The notes under the pieces are model-generated. The model was given only the letters and a program-made list of their open reading frames with translations. It searched no databases and was not told where the DNA came from. Made by a program: the position numbers and the translations under genes. A stretch of 64,000 bases of DNA from Pseudophaeomoniella oleicola (taxonomy: Eukaryota; Ascomycota; Eurotiomycetes; Phaeomoniellales; Phaeomoniellaceae). The DNA lies in NCBI GenBank assembly GCA_003868215.1, contig QWDQ01000008.1, forward strand, positions 124,001 to 188,000, in the 5' to 3' direction. Position 1 is the first letter of the stretch. Every line of letters starts with the position of its first letter. Below, piece by piece: positions 32,357 through 43,006 of the stretch.

Positions 32357-35300
32357 ATGGCAAGTTTCAGAAATACAGTCTTGAATTCGACGAATTTCTT
32401 CTATCCTCTTGGAAACACTCCTGCTGTCTGCCTGACCGAGGATCTACCTACAGATCATGATGCTGAGCTCTTATTGCTGGGTTGCGGTGATGCCAGGAGC
32501 ATTCTATTCACACTCTATTCCGACGATGGGTTGGGTATGACATGTACATGCAGTCCTTTCGATCATATAGCTAAAAGGCAACAGCGGATGGCAAGAAGTT
32601 CGACTTCACATGCTGTGACATAGAGCCAGCTGTACTTGGTCGGTTCTGAGCTTTGCTAGCAAAGTGAGTGCTAATCCAGTCCAGCACGAAACCTATTTCT
32701 GTTCACTTTGCTTCTCGATAATCAGGGAGATGCACTGGAATCGGAGATATGGAATATATACTACCACATCAGATTGAATGCCGCCTCCTTGGATGTTTTC
32801 TACAAACATTGCTCTAAGCTTGTTCGACTCACCAAAGACTCCCAGAGCTGGGGAAATGGTCCATATGCCCAATGCCTTCAATTGTGCGATATGAGGACGC
32901 TGTGTAAGATCAATATCGCACTCAAACAGTTCGCAGCAAGTACGTCACAAGATAAGCGTCGTCTTGCAGACGCCTTGAAGAAGGCCGAAAGTTATAAAAA
33001 GGCATACTTCGGCGAACATCAGTCATTAAGTGGCTTCAGATCAGCAGCTCCAATGGGCTCTGCGGCTTTATCAGACGTTGGGAGACTACATACTGAGTAT
33101 TGGAAGAACGGGACGACCGATGTGGATGCCCGGAGAATTCGTGAAGCTTGCCACCCCAATCCTTCATTCGCTTCCCTGGTAGCAGCCAATCAGATCCTTC
33201 ATTACGGTACAGATCCATATCTTGGTTTCCACCTCGCAACTGCATATGGAGATTTCGAGGATTCCTCGCCAGTCTATGAAAACAAGGCGGCACCCAAGGA
33301 TAAACCTAGAGTGGCTGATGCATGTAAGCTCCAGTTCAAGCAGTGGTGCAAATCCTTTCGAAAAGCTGCAAATGGGACAGTAGTCATCCGGTTCTTCACG
33401 GGCGACGCGCTGTCATTATGTTACACCCTGCAAGAGCTCTCTCGCGGTTCGCACAAACTTGTGAGCTGCTACTATGACAATTGGACTCTCCAACCTGTGA
33501 ATCTAGATCTCTCCCAACATGCCACAGAAGGAAACAAAGCACCTATCCAATTTGATGTTATAGATACCTCGAACCTTATTGACCATATTGGTCCTATGAA
33601 TATCCTTACTGCGACTGCCCCCTTACTCAAGAAATCCCCTTCGTCTTCTCTTGTTGTCGAAGGCTTGGTGCAAACCGATGAGGGCTTGGATGCAATGATC
33701 AATAACCTATTATGTGGTCACTTCCCAAGCGTTTCAATGCTTATTGGCCTTACGCCAATCGAGTATTGGACTAACACTACTTGCACCGCCATGATGGACG
33801 AGGGCATCCTATACTCTGCTCTAAAGCACCTCGAAAAGGATAGACCTGGTCAGCATCGGACGCGTATCCGCTTCAAGAAGTTGGATTTTCATGCAGTATC
33901 CGCTGAGGTCGAACCACGAGTTCACTTCGACGAGAAAGAGCTTTCTTCCTTCCTGCGTGATATCTACTTGAAGATGTTTGGTAACGAGAACGTCGCTACT
34001 CTCATGGCGAATGCCGGTTTGAGAGGAGCTGGCAAACTTTCCTTCGGGCGATTGGAGACCCCATACTACAATCGGTCCAGTTTTGCCGCCTTTCTTCGTC
34101 TACTCAAGGCAACCACTCGATTCGATATTGATGCTCTCATGGTCAATCTCATGGCAGAGCTGATTGCAGACACTTCCTTGATGCTTGGAAACAACTATAT
34201 ACAGGAGCTTTTTCTTCACCTGCACCTCTTGGGCGTCTACACGACATCATCGCTTACCGATGATTTTACGACCTCGTTGCCACCAGAAATTGCGCGCCAT
34301 ATATCCATATGGCAGGGGTCACATGCACCGCAACGTCTGCCAGCTGTGATGAGCGTAACCATCAAGCTGCCGAAAGGCAAACTAGATGATTTGTTGACTG
34401 TCTTTAGCGGCAAGGGAACCCCGACTCTTTGCGCTAGTATAGAATCATCGAAGATCGCACCAGGAGGTTCATGGTCCAATCTCTTTGCGGCTGTACAAGT
34501 GGCCGCAGGCTCTATCAAGACCAGCGGTGAGAGAAATACCGCTGGTTTTCGTCTGACAATCGAGGAAGAGGTCAACGATTGGAAGCATGGCTGTGATATC
34601 ATAGTCAGCTTCCAGGTTCCAACCTGTATCCTTTTCCAAGAAAGAGAGACTGCTGTGGTTGCTTTCGGACTTCAGGCGACACCTCATGCCACAAGGTCTT
34701 GTGCCCACGTTCTTGGACCAAATTTGAGAATATTTCAAACTGTGCTGGGGGATGAATCCTCCATATATATCACTTATGAGAGACCCAATCACGTGGATTC
34801 CGCCCACAATTACCAGACCAACTTTGAACCCTCCCCGTCGGAACAAAATTCAGCGGCTTCCGATGTCACAGTCGGAATAACAGCGGAGCTAGACGTCACA
34901 CGGTCATTTGCAAGAGGTCTGGTGGCGAAAGTGCAGTTTATCTCTTCAGAGTCCAAGTCGGAATTGGTGGACCGGACTGCAAAAGTAGAAGTCATTCAAC
35001 AGACTTCAGCGACTCTGGACTTCCAAATTGGTGGTAAAAGCCAATGTCTCTTACGTTACCCAGTACCTGTACTCGCATCACGCAGCAGGTTGCGGATTGC
35101 TCGTAAATCTTCCTATGTCGAGATCATTGCACCGCTTGCTTACCCATTAGGGGACGGCCGATTGGAGGATTTCATGCTACCGATGACCTTTGGGAATAAC
35201 GTGACTTTGGCAAGGTCAGTTCCAGTGAACCTCAATCTCACTCATGTCAATCTGGATCGCCTTCCTGTGTTGAGCGTTCAACGTCCTTCGAAGCTTGAGT

Positions 35301-36223
35301 GGCTCATCCTGCATACCACTATGCAAATGTCGCATCGCGAGCGTACTGTCAGAGAGACAGGCATGCAACCTGACTCTAGTCAGTATGGTGATCGTCGTGT
35401 TGATTTCAAGGATGGCATCTTCACCATGTTCATCCACATGAGCGGTACACAAGGCCCACGTACGCACATCTTCGGATTGAGCATTCCAGAGAGTGGAGGC
35501 GTCCATGTGATGATATTCGTCTCGGCGCTCAAACTCAATCTTGCAGATCATACAGTGGTCTTGGATGCAGCTATTCTTCCGCTCACACATGCTATGCTGG
35601 TTGGGGATACCAGGATGCAGAAATTTCTCGCAGGAGTCCAGTCGCCTACCATTCCAATAGACCGAATGGCTATGATCAAGGTCTCGGATTCTGAGATGAA
35701 TCTCTGGAAACAAACTCTACCAGCATTCGTGGAAAGATGTCGGACCTGGAAGCATAAGAACACCTGCGAATATCTAAAGACCGCTCAAATACCCCCGCAG
35801 GAGGGGCTAGAGAGTGGACAGACCCCGTTGTGCTCCTGTGGCGTCGGCAAGTTTCCTGACACATCCGACTACATGAAAAACAGCAAGATCAAGGATCTAC
35901 CTTGGGTCTTGTCCAAATACGCGACGAGAGCGGCGATATCTCCTTGTTTCTCTGTCCCATGGGTGGAAGATTGTTCACTAAATCATGACTTGGGAGGTGA
36001 TCCGGCAGGGAAGGGAAAGCTTGAGGGGACGGAGAAAGGTCAGGTGAAGGAGGGCAACTCTGGGGAGAGATGCGCAAAATGCGGCAAGACGGGACGTACA
36101 GACAGCGTCAAGGTGAATGAGCCGTTACAGCTCTGTGGTCGTTGTAAGAACATAAGATATTGTTCTATTGCCTGTCAAAAGTCGGACTGGAAGAGCCACA
36201 AAACTTCATGTACGAAAGCTTGA
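32357..36223 (+). CDS. DUF4470 plus MYND zinc-finger protein, DNAAF3-related fold (3 exons)
   Basis: Exons 32357-32534, 32585-32638 and 32685-36223 give 1256 residues. The N-terminus is a DUF4470 domain: FFYPLGNTPAVCLTEDLP, AELLLLGCGDARSILFTLYS, then KKFDFTCCDIEPAVLARNLFLFTLLLD rebuilt across both introns. This domain is also found in the dynein assembly factor DNAAF3. A long middle part (about 90-1190) shows scattered conserved-looking blocks (LAANQILHYGTDPYLGFHLAT) and no known catalytic motif. The C-terminus at about 1204-1250 is a MYND finger with CxxC...CxxC...CxxxC...HxxxC spacing (CAKCGKTG, CGRCKNIRYCSIACQKSDWKSHKTSC), a protein-protein interaction module. Similar proteins are common and often multicopy in euascomycetes; role unknown. 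Confidence 0.88.
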
Positions 36224-37043
36224 TCATGAAAGATACGAATGGCATTGATTCGTTCATTATACGCATTGTGTAATAGGACCATCCTCGAGTATGGAAGCTA
36301 TGGGACTCGGTAGTTTGGAACCCGAAGAGGTGGAGGATAGGATAGTTCTGTAGACCTTCTTCTTCTTCTTCTTCTTCGTCATTGCCTTTACACAATATGT
36401 GGTTGATTTTTTTCAAAACTCTCCGTCGGACAATTTTTTTCTTCTCGACCACTCCTGGATAATTACAGTAACGGGGGTTGAGATCAGAAAAAAGATTACA
36501 AATTGAACCTTGGCTATGGTACTTTTTTCAAAGAGAAGATTTTTCTTCCCACGTTATAATGAAGTAAAGTACTGCGGTGATGTTCCCAAAAACAAAAAGG
36601 GGGGGGGGGGGATCACGGATTTTAGTGATGATAGTAAGTTAATTAATTACTGTAATGAGTGAGGCTTGGGATTTTGAGCAAAAGGCATACTCGATTGAAT
36701 CGGTTAGCTATGATACTCATGGACTGAGTGAGACTTGGGTTCTGGACTCATGTTATATCCATCTCCATGTGTAAATAGGCAATGCTAAGTAGCAACCAGC
36801 AGTCTTGATCTCGTCATTATCATCTCCCTTTTGCTCTCTTCCCCTTAACGGTTTTAGTGGAAGTGGCTCGAGGCAGCAATGTTATTTGTGAGGATCTGGA
36901 GGGCTACGAAAGCTATTACTTTATGTGAGGAAGGTAGGCTCCCGCGTACGATCAATCTCCCCGGTCCCCCACATCAAGCTGTCCTCGGCTTCTTTCAGCG
37001 CCTTCATGGCGACAACGAGGTGTCTCTGTTTCTTCCCTGTTTG
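36224..37043. other. Gene-poor intergenic with G-run
   Basis: No gene. Contains a TTC microsatellite (about 36357-36380) and a run of 13 G residues at 36599-36611. Confidence 0.6.
36599..36611. repeat. Poly-G tract (13 nt)
   Basis: Thirteen consecutive G residues, unusual in length for this window and a possible spot for base-calling error. Confidence 0.9.
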
Positions 37044-38290
37044 CTAACCGAGCACTTTCATGGCGACAATGAGGTGTATGTCTTCCTTTCGTGTTCTTCT
37101 GATATCTTCCCTTTTTACCACTGTGTGTTTGCTTCCATCAACGTGGTGATCTGTGCCTGTAGGTGCAAGGTTGTCCTCTAGATCTTTGTTGCGACGTTGA
37201 GTGTCGGCAAGCTCGTTTCTCATACCACGAACTGCTTCGGGTCCTTGACCTTCATCTTGGCTGGTGGTTGTTTCAGCAGCATTGTGGCCTGCCCCGGCGT
37301 TGTCCCATTGTTGACCTTCATTGATTGTTTGAGGCGGATAGCTGACGTTGATTTGAGCTTGCTGTGCTTGTTCCTCCATTTTCAGGATAGCCGCTTGCGC
37401 TTGCTGCCAGTCATATTTCGGCTGGTTGACGGGCCAATGCAACTCTGGCTCTTTCGCTTCTTGGAAGTCTTGCTCTCGGGCCCACTCACCTTAGGTCTCT
37501 GCATTTCGCCCAGTGTTTGCGACTCCCGATTGAACCTTGTTTTCGCCATCACCTTCTATGGCCCAGGTTTCTTGGGTTTCGCAACCGTCTCCAGTATTCC
37601 AGTTGTCTTGGACATTGCCTTCTTCGTTGACAATCCTGGTAACGTCTTCGGTGATTGCTTTTGGGTCTACTTCTTTCAAGGTACGCTTGCCAAAATCGCC
37701 GCTATGATACCAGGTGCTTACTGGCAGGTTTGAGACTGGAAGTCTGTATGCAAGAAGGGACTCTTGCGCGACAAGGATCCAGCTCTTGTTGCAGGTGTCG
37801 ATAGCTGACTTGGTTTCTTGAACATAGAGAACGTATCTCGCGCGGGATGAGACCACATCAAGTCTTGTGAATAGACTCAGGAACCCCCCCCCCCCCCCCC
37901 CCGGACGTTGATTCATGATTGTAACATCAAGAATGACGATGTCGAACTCCAGTCCTTGGATGGCGTCTACGTTCTCAGTGAGGACGTCGCCGTACATTGT
38001 GTCCGTTTCGTGAGGTTCTCTACGGCCAACTACATCGCGCGGTTGTGAGCTTTATAGAAAGAAAGCCAGGCGATGGTTGCTTCTGGAAATTTATCGACGA
38101 GACCCTTGACCAAATTGATTCCGTGTGCCACGTTGGTGTCATTGATTTGTGAGCCTCCTTCAACTAGATTCGTCTCTGCGCCCTGAATGTCAAAATACAA
38201 GATGGCAGATCCCTTAGCATACTTGCACTCTGGTAGCGTCTGGCCCAGAAGTACGAAAGTCTCTTCCCAGGTTGTAAGTGCAAGCGTCAT
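37044..38290 (-). pseudogene. Decayed C-terminal part of a UPF1-like (superfamily 1) helicase
   Basis: Three minus-strand reading frames in succession read as the end of an SF1/AAA_12 helicase. First comes an upstream block (GQTLPECKYAKGSAILYFD, then IAWLSFYKAHNR). Then motif V (ENVDAIQGLEFDIVILDVT) and motif VI (FTRLDVVSSRARYVLYV) occur in another frame. A Gln-rich coiled tail (KYDWQQAQAAILKMEEQAQQAQ) follows in a further frame. The order is right, but the frame changes at least twice, Walker A/B motifs are missing, and a C19 run interrupts the segment between motifs V and VI. I read it as a truncated, frameshifted host helicase remnant. A short direct duplication (about 48 bp, near 37004 and 37058) lies in the tail region. 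Confidence 0.6.
37884..37902. repeat. Poly-C tract (19 nt)
   Basis: Nineteen C residues inside the helicase remnant. Read on the minus strand they give a glycine run between motifs V and VI. Its true length is uncertain in any assembly. Confidence 0.9.
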
Positions 38291-39990
38291 TTAGCCATGC
38301 AGATAGAAGATAAGCGGAGTGCTGGACCTCGAGAGCCTTGCTTGTGGAAAGTGACCTTGACATGATTAAGGTGCTGCTTGCTAAGTTCAAACTTGACTTG
38401 GCATTTCAGGTTTGCTGCGATGGCCGAGGAATTGGCAGAGTCTGAATTGTCGATCAGGTGAGCCAGATAGAGAAGAATTACAAGCTGATTGAAGGCCAGG
38501 ACAAAGAGCTGTAAGAGTGTAGAAAGATTGAAAGAGAAAGAACGTGAAGCTTCAAAAGTTGGGGGAGCGCCCTTTTAAGTCATATGGGCGAAGAAGGCAA
38601 TGGTGGTGAATATCTGCCGTTGAGGTTCCCATTTTCACTTCTGGCTGTCATTTGGCGGTGAAAGTGAATTAAAGTGATGTTTGGTGTAACAATGGCAACA
38701 AGTGAAGTCACTTTGCTGAATTTCGATATAAGATATCAACGTTGTAGGTAATGCACTGCCTCAAACGGCGGCTAGACTACATAACAATACCGTAAGACTA
38801 TTCCCTATACGCCTCGGTGACTGGTAGAGGTCACAATTGTCATTGCTGTTCTACTTTGGATTGAATCTTCATCATCTGTGCAACCATACGATGGATTTTG
38901 ATGCAGCGGCCAAGCTCAGACAGCGTAATCAAGATTGTTAGTATTGAAGAGATGTAGTCAGATGAGGAACAATTATGAGAGAAATTAGGTCGCGCGATCT
39001 GTGTGCAGTACAATTACCTGGCATGTGTACTCTTTACTAAATATACATGCATAGGTAACGACGGGGGCACCGTAAGTCTGTCATTTTTAAGGTCAGTAGG
39101 ATTACCTAGTTTGTATTGACGAGGGCACTGTAAGTCTTTCATGTTAAGATCGATATGATTACCTAGTATGTGTTGACGAGGGCACTGCAAGTCTTATATC
39201 TCGAGATTAGTGTTCTGCAGTGGAAAATCGCACCTGATGGTCTTTTTTCCCTTGCTGGAATCCATATTACACATCTGCATCCTGAAATACTTACCTATGT
39301 ACCTACTATTTGTATATATGAGAGTCGAAACCAACCTTCATTTAAGGGCTGTCGTTGTACAAGAAAACTTGGAGTCCACCTGGCTGCTCGGTCTCGAAAA
39401 TCAAACCGAATTTGGAGAAGTAGACGGGCGAAAGGACGGGACTGCAGCAGGGTACCTAGATGGGGTAAGACGGTACACGCAGAACATCTTACCGAGGAAG
39501 TTGTCTCTGTTCATCGAGATAATTACTGCCAGGTAACTTAGCACCGCCGGCGGTCCTGATTCATTCTATCCCAGTCGTTCCCAGGCTCTGACTTCTGAAA
39601 CGGAGGTTTATGATATTATCTTTCATGTAATTGACCTAGCAAGTGTCACAAACTGAACGGCTCATAGTTCGCCCGTTTTCGGCCGTAATCGCCAGAAAGT
39701 GCATCGTCCACCTAGCCGTCGATACATTGGAGAATTGCTCAACCGCTTTTCTCTACCGGAGCAGGTCGACACAACTTCAGGGTAAGCGGGGATACGCGCT
39801 TATCGGACCCATTCCCGGGATCTCTCTCCACAGGCGCATGCTCCTTCTTTAAGAGGACAGAGCTCTCCCACTCCCATACGTACATTCTTTCCTTTACCTG
39901 AGATTTGCATCCTGCAGCTCAAGCATTGTGAAGACTTTTACTTCACGTGCGCCTTGGGTTATCTCGTGAACCACTCGTTGTCTGTCATCA
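38291..39990. other. Gene-poor intergenic, 1.7 kb
   Basis: No supported gene. The 38.3-38.5 kb part may be a further-decayed upstream portion of the helicase remnant, but I cannot read a motif in it. A 57-bp tandem repeat occupies 39013-39210. A + strand open frame at 39170-39541 shows no family resemblance. Confidence 0.5.
39013..39210. repeat. 57-bp tandem repeat, about 3 diverged copies
   Basis: Units begin ATTACCTAG and contain TTGACGAGGGCACTG followed by TAAGTCTTTCATG. Copies start near 39013 (diverged, longer), 39101 and 39158. The second and third are about 90% alike over their first 40 bp. Confidence 0.75.
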
Positions 39991-41760
39991 ATGGCAACTC
40001 GACGGGCAGTCTCCGTAGTCCCCGCATTGGCGGCGGTCAATGCCGTGGGCCCTCGTGTCGTCCCTGGACGATTGGCATGTGCAGCAAGATTCAAGGCTCC
40101 TGTTCGAGTTGCGACAAGGAGGTTACACGTAACTCCCAGCCGTTTGAGACCTGCGACTGGTGCTGCTGCTTCGACTCCGCATGATTACCCGACAACACAT
40201 GAGCAGATTGCGAATCCAATCGACACCCACAACTTCTTGGACAATGAATTCGTCGCATCTAGTGCCACAGAATGGATTGATCTCCACGATCCTGCTACCA
40301 ACAACCTTGTTACTCGAGTACCCCAAAGCACCGATGAGGAACTTCGAGCCGCAGTCGCCAGCGCCGAAAAGGCCTTTCCAGCGTGGCGAGCAACTAGCAT
40401 CATAGCGCGCCAGCAGATAATGTTTAAATTTACCAACTTGATACGGCAGAACTCGGACAGACTTGCAGCTTCAATTACAGTGGAGCAGGGCAAAACATTT
40501 GCAGATGCCAAAGGCGATGTGCTCCGTGGTCTGCAAGTCGCAGAAACCGCATGTGGTATCACTACACAAATGACCGGAGAAGTGCTTGAGGTTGCCAAGG
40601 ACATGGAAACCAGGAGTTATCGGGAACCCTTGGGTGTTGTTGCTGCCATCTGTCCCTTCAATTTCCCGGCCATGATTCCATTGTGGTGCATTCCCATTGC
40701 CACCGTCACTGGTAACTGTTTGATCCTCAAACCTTCCGAAAGAGATCCCGGTGCAGCCATGATCCTTGCAGAGCTCGCAAAAGAGGCGGGCATCCCATCT
40801 GGTGTTGTCAACATCATACATGGGAGTGCCAGAGCTGTTGATTTCATCATAGACGAACCAGCTATAAAGGCCATCTCCTTTGTCGGTAGTAACAGAGCTG
40901 GCGAATACATCTTTGCCCGCGGGTCTGCTCAGGGAAAGCGGGTCCAAGCAAACCTTGGGGCTAAAAATCATGCTGCAGTTCTTCCTGATTGTAACAAGAA
41001 TCACGCGCTCAATGCTATTGTCGGCGCCGCGTTTGGTGCCGCCGGTCAGAGATGTATGGCTCTGAGCACGATTGTCACTGTTGGCGAGACGAAGGACTGG
41101 TTGCCAGAAATCGCCGAACGAGCTAAAGCTCTTAATGTTAATGGTGGCTTCGAAGAAGGAGCAGATCTTGGACCGGTGATCAGTCCCCAGAGTAAGGAAA
41201 GAATCGAGAAGTTGATTGCGAGTGCGGAAGCCGAGGGTGCTACAGTTCTATTGGACGGTAGGGGCTACAAGCCAGAAAAATACCCCAACGGTAATTGGGT
41301 AAGTCTTCTAGAACCTTTCGTTGATGCGTACTGATGGCATTAGATCGGTCCCACCATCATCACCGACGTGAAGCCGCACATGAAATGCTACACGGAAGAG
41401 ATTTTTGGTCCTGTCCTTGTCTGTCTTTCCGTTCCCGACCTTGATTCTGCTATCGATTTGATCAACGCGAATGAATACGGCAACGGCGCCGCTATATTCA
41501 CTCGCTCCGGTGCCACCGCAGGTCGCTTCCAAAAGGACATCGAAGCCGGCCAACTTGGTATCAACGTCCCTATCCCGGTCCCATTGCCGATGTTCTCGTT
41601 CACCGGAAACAAGAAGTCCGTCGCCGGTACTGGAGCAAGTAACTTTTACGGAAAGCCCGGTTTGAACTTTTATACCCAGTGGAAGACCGTGACGAGCTTG
41701 TGGAGAGCGGAGGATGCAGTCATGAAGAAGGCCGATGTTGCTATGCCGACACACAGCTAA
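39991..41760 (+). CDS. Methylmalonate-semialdehyde dehydrogenase (acylating), mitochondrial (2 exons)
   Basis: A CoA-dependent ALDH6-family enzyme of valine and pyrimidine catabolism, converting (methyl)malonate semialdehyde to propionyl- or acetyl-CoA. Exons 39991-41298 and 41344-41760 (574 residues). The first 60 residues are Arg/Ala-rich without acidic residues, a mitochondrial presequence. Family features: [32 protein letters not shown], the [22 protein letters not shown] strand, [13 protein letters not shown], and catalytic Cys in [11 protein letters not shown]. Asn occupies the place of the general-base Glu ([13 protein letters not shown]), typical of this CoA-acylating subfamily. EEIFGPVL and [12 protein letters not shown] close the protein. 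The single intron (donor GTAAGT) restores NGNWIGPTI. Confidence 0.95.
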
Positions 41761-42237
41761 TTCGGTACTTTCGGTTTGCATTTGCATCACCCTTGCAATT
41801 TCATGTGTACCTGGTGGAACGGATCCTTTGCCCTTAGGGAGGACATCTGAGCCTCATGATTTGGTGTTTCCAAAATGTCATATAACACAGGAAAAGGCAA
41901 GCAAAGAGAGCCCAAAAAAAAAGAGAAGGAATTGGAGTCTTTATACCAATTGTACATACGTACCTGCCTCATGCAGCGTATCACTTCTCTGTGTACCCGA
42001 TTATATGCTAAGAATGGTCGCCTCCCCCTTTTTTTTCCCTCATCAGCTCTCTCACTCACTCACTCCATCCATCCAGCCTTTCCTCCACCGTCTATAATTG
42101 TCCTGGCGCGCGCCTAAGTCCGCCCTGTCCGTGCCCCACCACCACCTTTGAGCACCTGCCCCGCCCACACCAAAAAAGAATAATTACGTATATATTTTCC
42201 GGGACGCAAACCCCCTGCAACAAATTACAGGCGACTT
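41761..42237. other. Intergenic, 5' flank of tRNA-Lys
   Basis: No protein gene. Homopurine and homopyrimidine stretches occur near 41910 and 42030. A TATA-like box at 42189-42198 precedes the tRNA. Confidence 0.5.
42189..42198 (+). promoter_or_regulatory. TATA-like element upstream of tRNA-Lys
   Basis: TATATATTTT lies about 40-50 nt before the tRNA 5' end, the place where upstream TATA boxes assist TFIIIB in some fungi. Functional role is a guess. Confidence 0.3.
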
Positions 42238-42376
42238 GCCGGGGTGGCTCAATCGGTAGAGCGTGTGGCTCTTATAAGTTGCTTATTACCTCAAGGTTGC
42301 GGGTTCGAGTCCCGGTGAGTTTAGATGTTAGTCTCAAGATCAAACAATTTGCTAATGTTTCAATCAGCCTTCGGCT
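42238..42376 (+). tRNA. tRNA-Lys(CUU) with an anticodon-loop intron and an extra 53-nt T-stem insertion
   Basis: Without the insertions the tRNA is complete. The acceptor GCCGGGG pairs with CTTCGGC (two G-U), with discriminator T as in yeast tRNA-Lys(CUU). The D-arm is GCTC/GAGC with AATCGGTA. The anticodon loop is CT-CTT-A (anticodon 42271-42273), the variable loop AGGTT, and the T-stem GCGGG/CCCG+C around TTCGAGT. The ordinary intron is about 42275-42287. The anticodon stem TGTGG/CCTCA has one T-T mismatch. The second insertion, 42315-42367, splits the 3' strand of the T-stem between positions 64 and 65; without its removal neither the T-stem nor the acceptor can close. A-box (42245-42256) and B-box (42302-42312) are intact. 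A T9 run at 42415 may terminate transcription. Confidence 0.85.
42315..42367 (+). other. Spliceosome-type intron inside tRNA-Lys (T-stem)
   Basis: The 53-nt insertion has a consensus GTGAGT donor, the branch motif TGCTAAT at 42350-42356, and ends AATCAG, 12 nt after the branch A. Size, donor, branch and spacing match mRNA introns in this window. Its sequence is not similar to the tRNA-Leu insertion outside these signals. Confidence 0.75.
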
Positions 42377-42414
42377 CAAATCCTAAGGCTCAGTTACTAT
42401 AACTGAAAACCCTC

Positions 42415-42423
42415 TTTTTTTTT
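42415..42423 (+). terminator. Pol III T-run terminator after tRNA-Lys
   Basis: Nine T residues, 38 nt after the reconstructed 3' end. The primary transcript would then have a longer than usual 3' trailer. Confidence 0.5.
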
Positions 42424-42658
42424 CAATTTGCTTTTTCCCTTCTCCCAGGGCTTCATCAATAAGGGTTACTTTTTGCCTTCCAATGGACCGACGCTGTCCG
42501 GGATGGAGAGAGAAAGACAGAAGAGGTGGTGGAGGAGGGGAAAGGAAAAAGTGCCAGCCTGTAAGTAAGTAGTTAGGTGTAGCATTGCTGGAGATATCAT
42601 TCCTCCCTTGCGTATAATGATATACCAATGGTGGGGTAAAGGTCGAGCCCGACCCATC

Positions 42659-42732
42659 TTGTACCTACCTCATTAGGTAGGTATCTCACCTTGTCTTCTA
42701 CAACGCCTACCTACCTACCTACCGAATAGGTA
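42659..42732. repeat. CTACCTAC/GTAGGTAG palindromic word cluster
   Basis: Runs of CTAC repeats and their complement GTAGGTA face each other across about 40 bp and could form a hairpin. Same class as the clusters at 10438 and 16440. Confidence 0.6.
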
Positions 42733-42827
42733 AGCAAGCGGACAAGCAAGAACATCGTAAAGTGAAGCGAAGCGAAGTTTTCTCAACGGGGGGCCGTTGG
42801 AAACAACTCCCTCCACCAAGGGAACAG

Positions 42828-43006
42828 AAAAAAAAAAAAAAAAAAAAGGAAGAGGACGGATAGGGACATGAAAAGAGTTATTATGATAGTTGACGATATA
42901 AGTCAGGAGTAGGAAGGAAGAAAAGGAATCTTTCCTGAATGAATGAATGAATGAATGAATGCATACGAAGGTAGATATATATATATATCTCTCTCTCTCT
43001 CTCTCT
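42828..43006. repeat. Poly-A, TGAA and TA/TC microsatellites
   Basis: Three simple repeats in under 200 bp: A20, about six TGAA units, and alternating TA passing into TC. Confidence 0.85.

Noticed and set aside
42238-42314. Calling the tRNA-Lys a 3'-truncated pseudogene or tRNA-derived SINE
   Set aside because: The missing T-stem base and the full acceptor strand are found right after a GT...CAG segment, giving twelve further correct pairings in register. A SINE body or target-site duplication is not seen.
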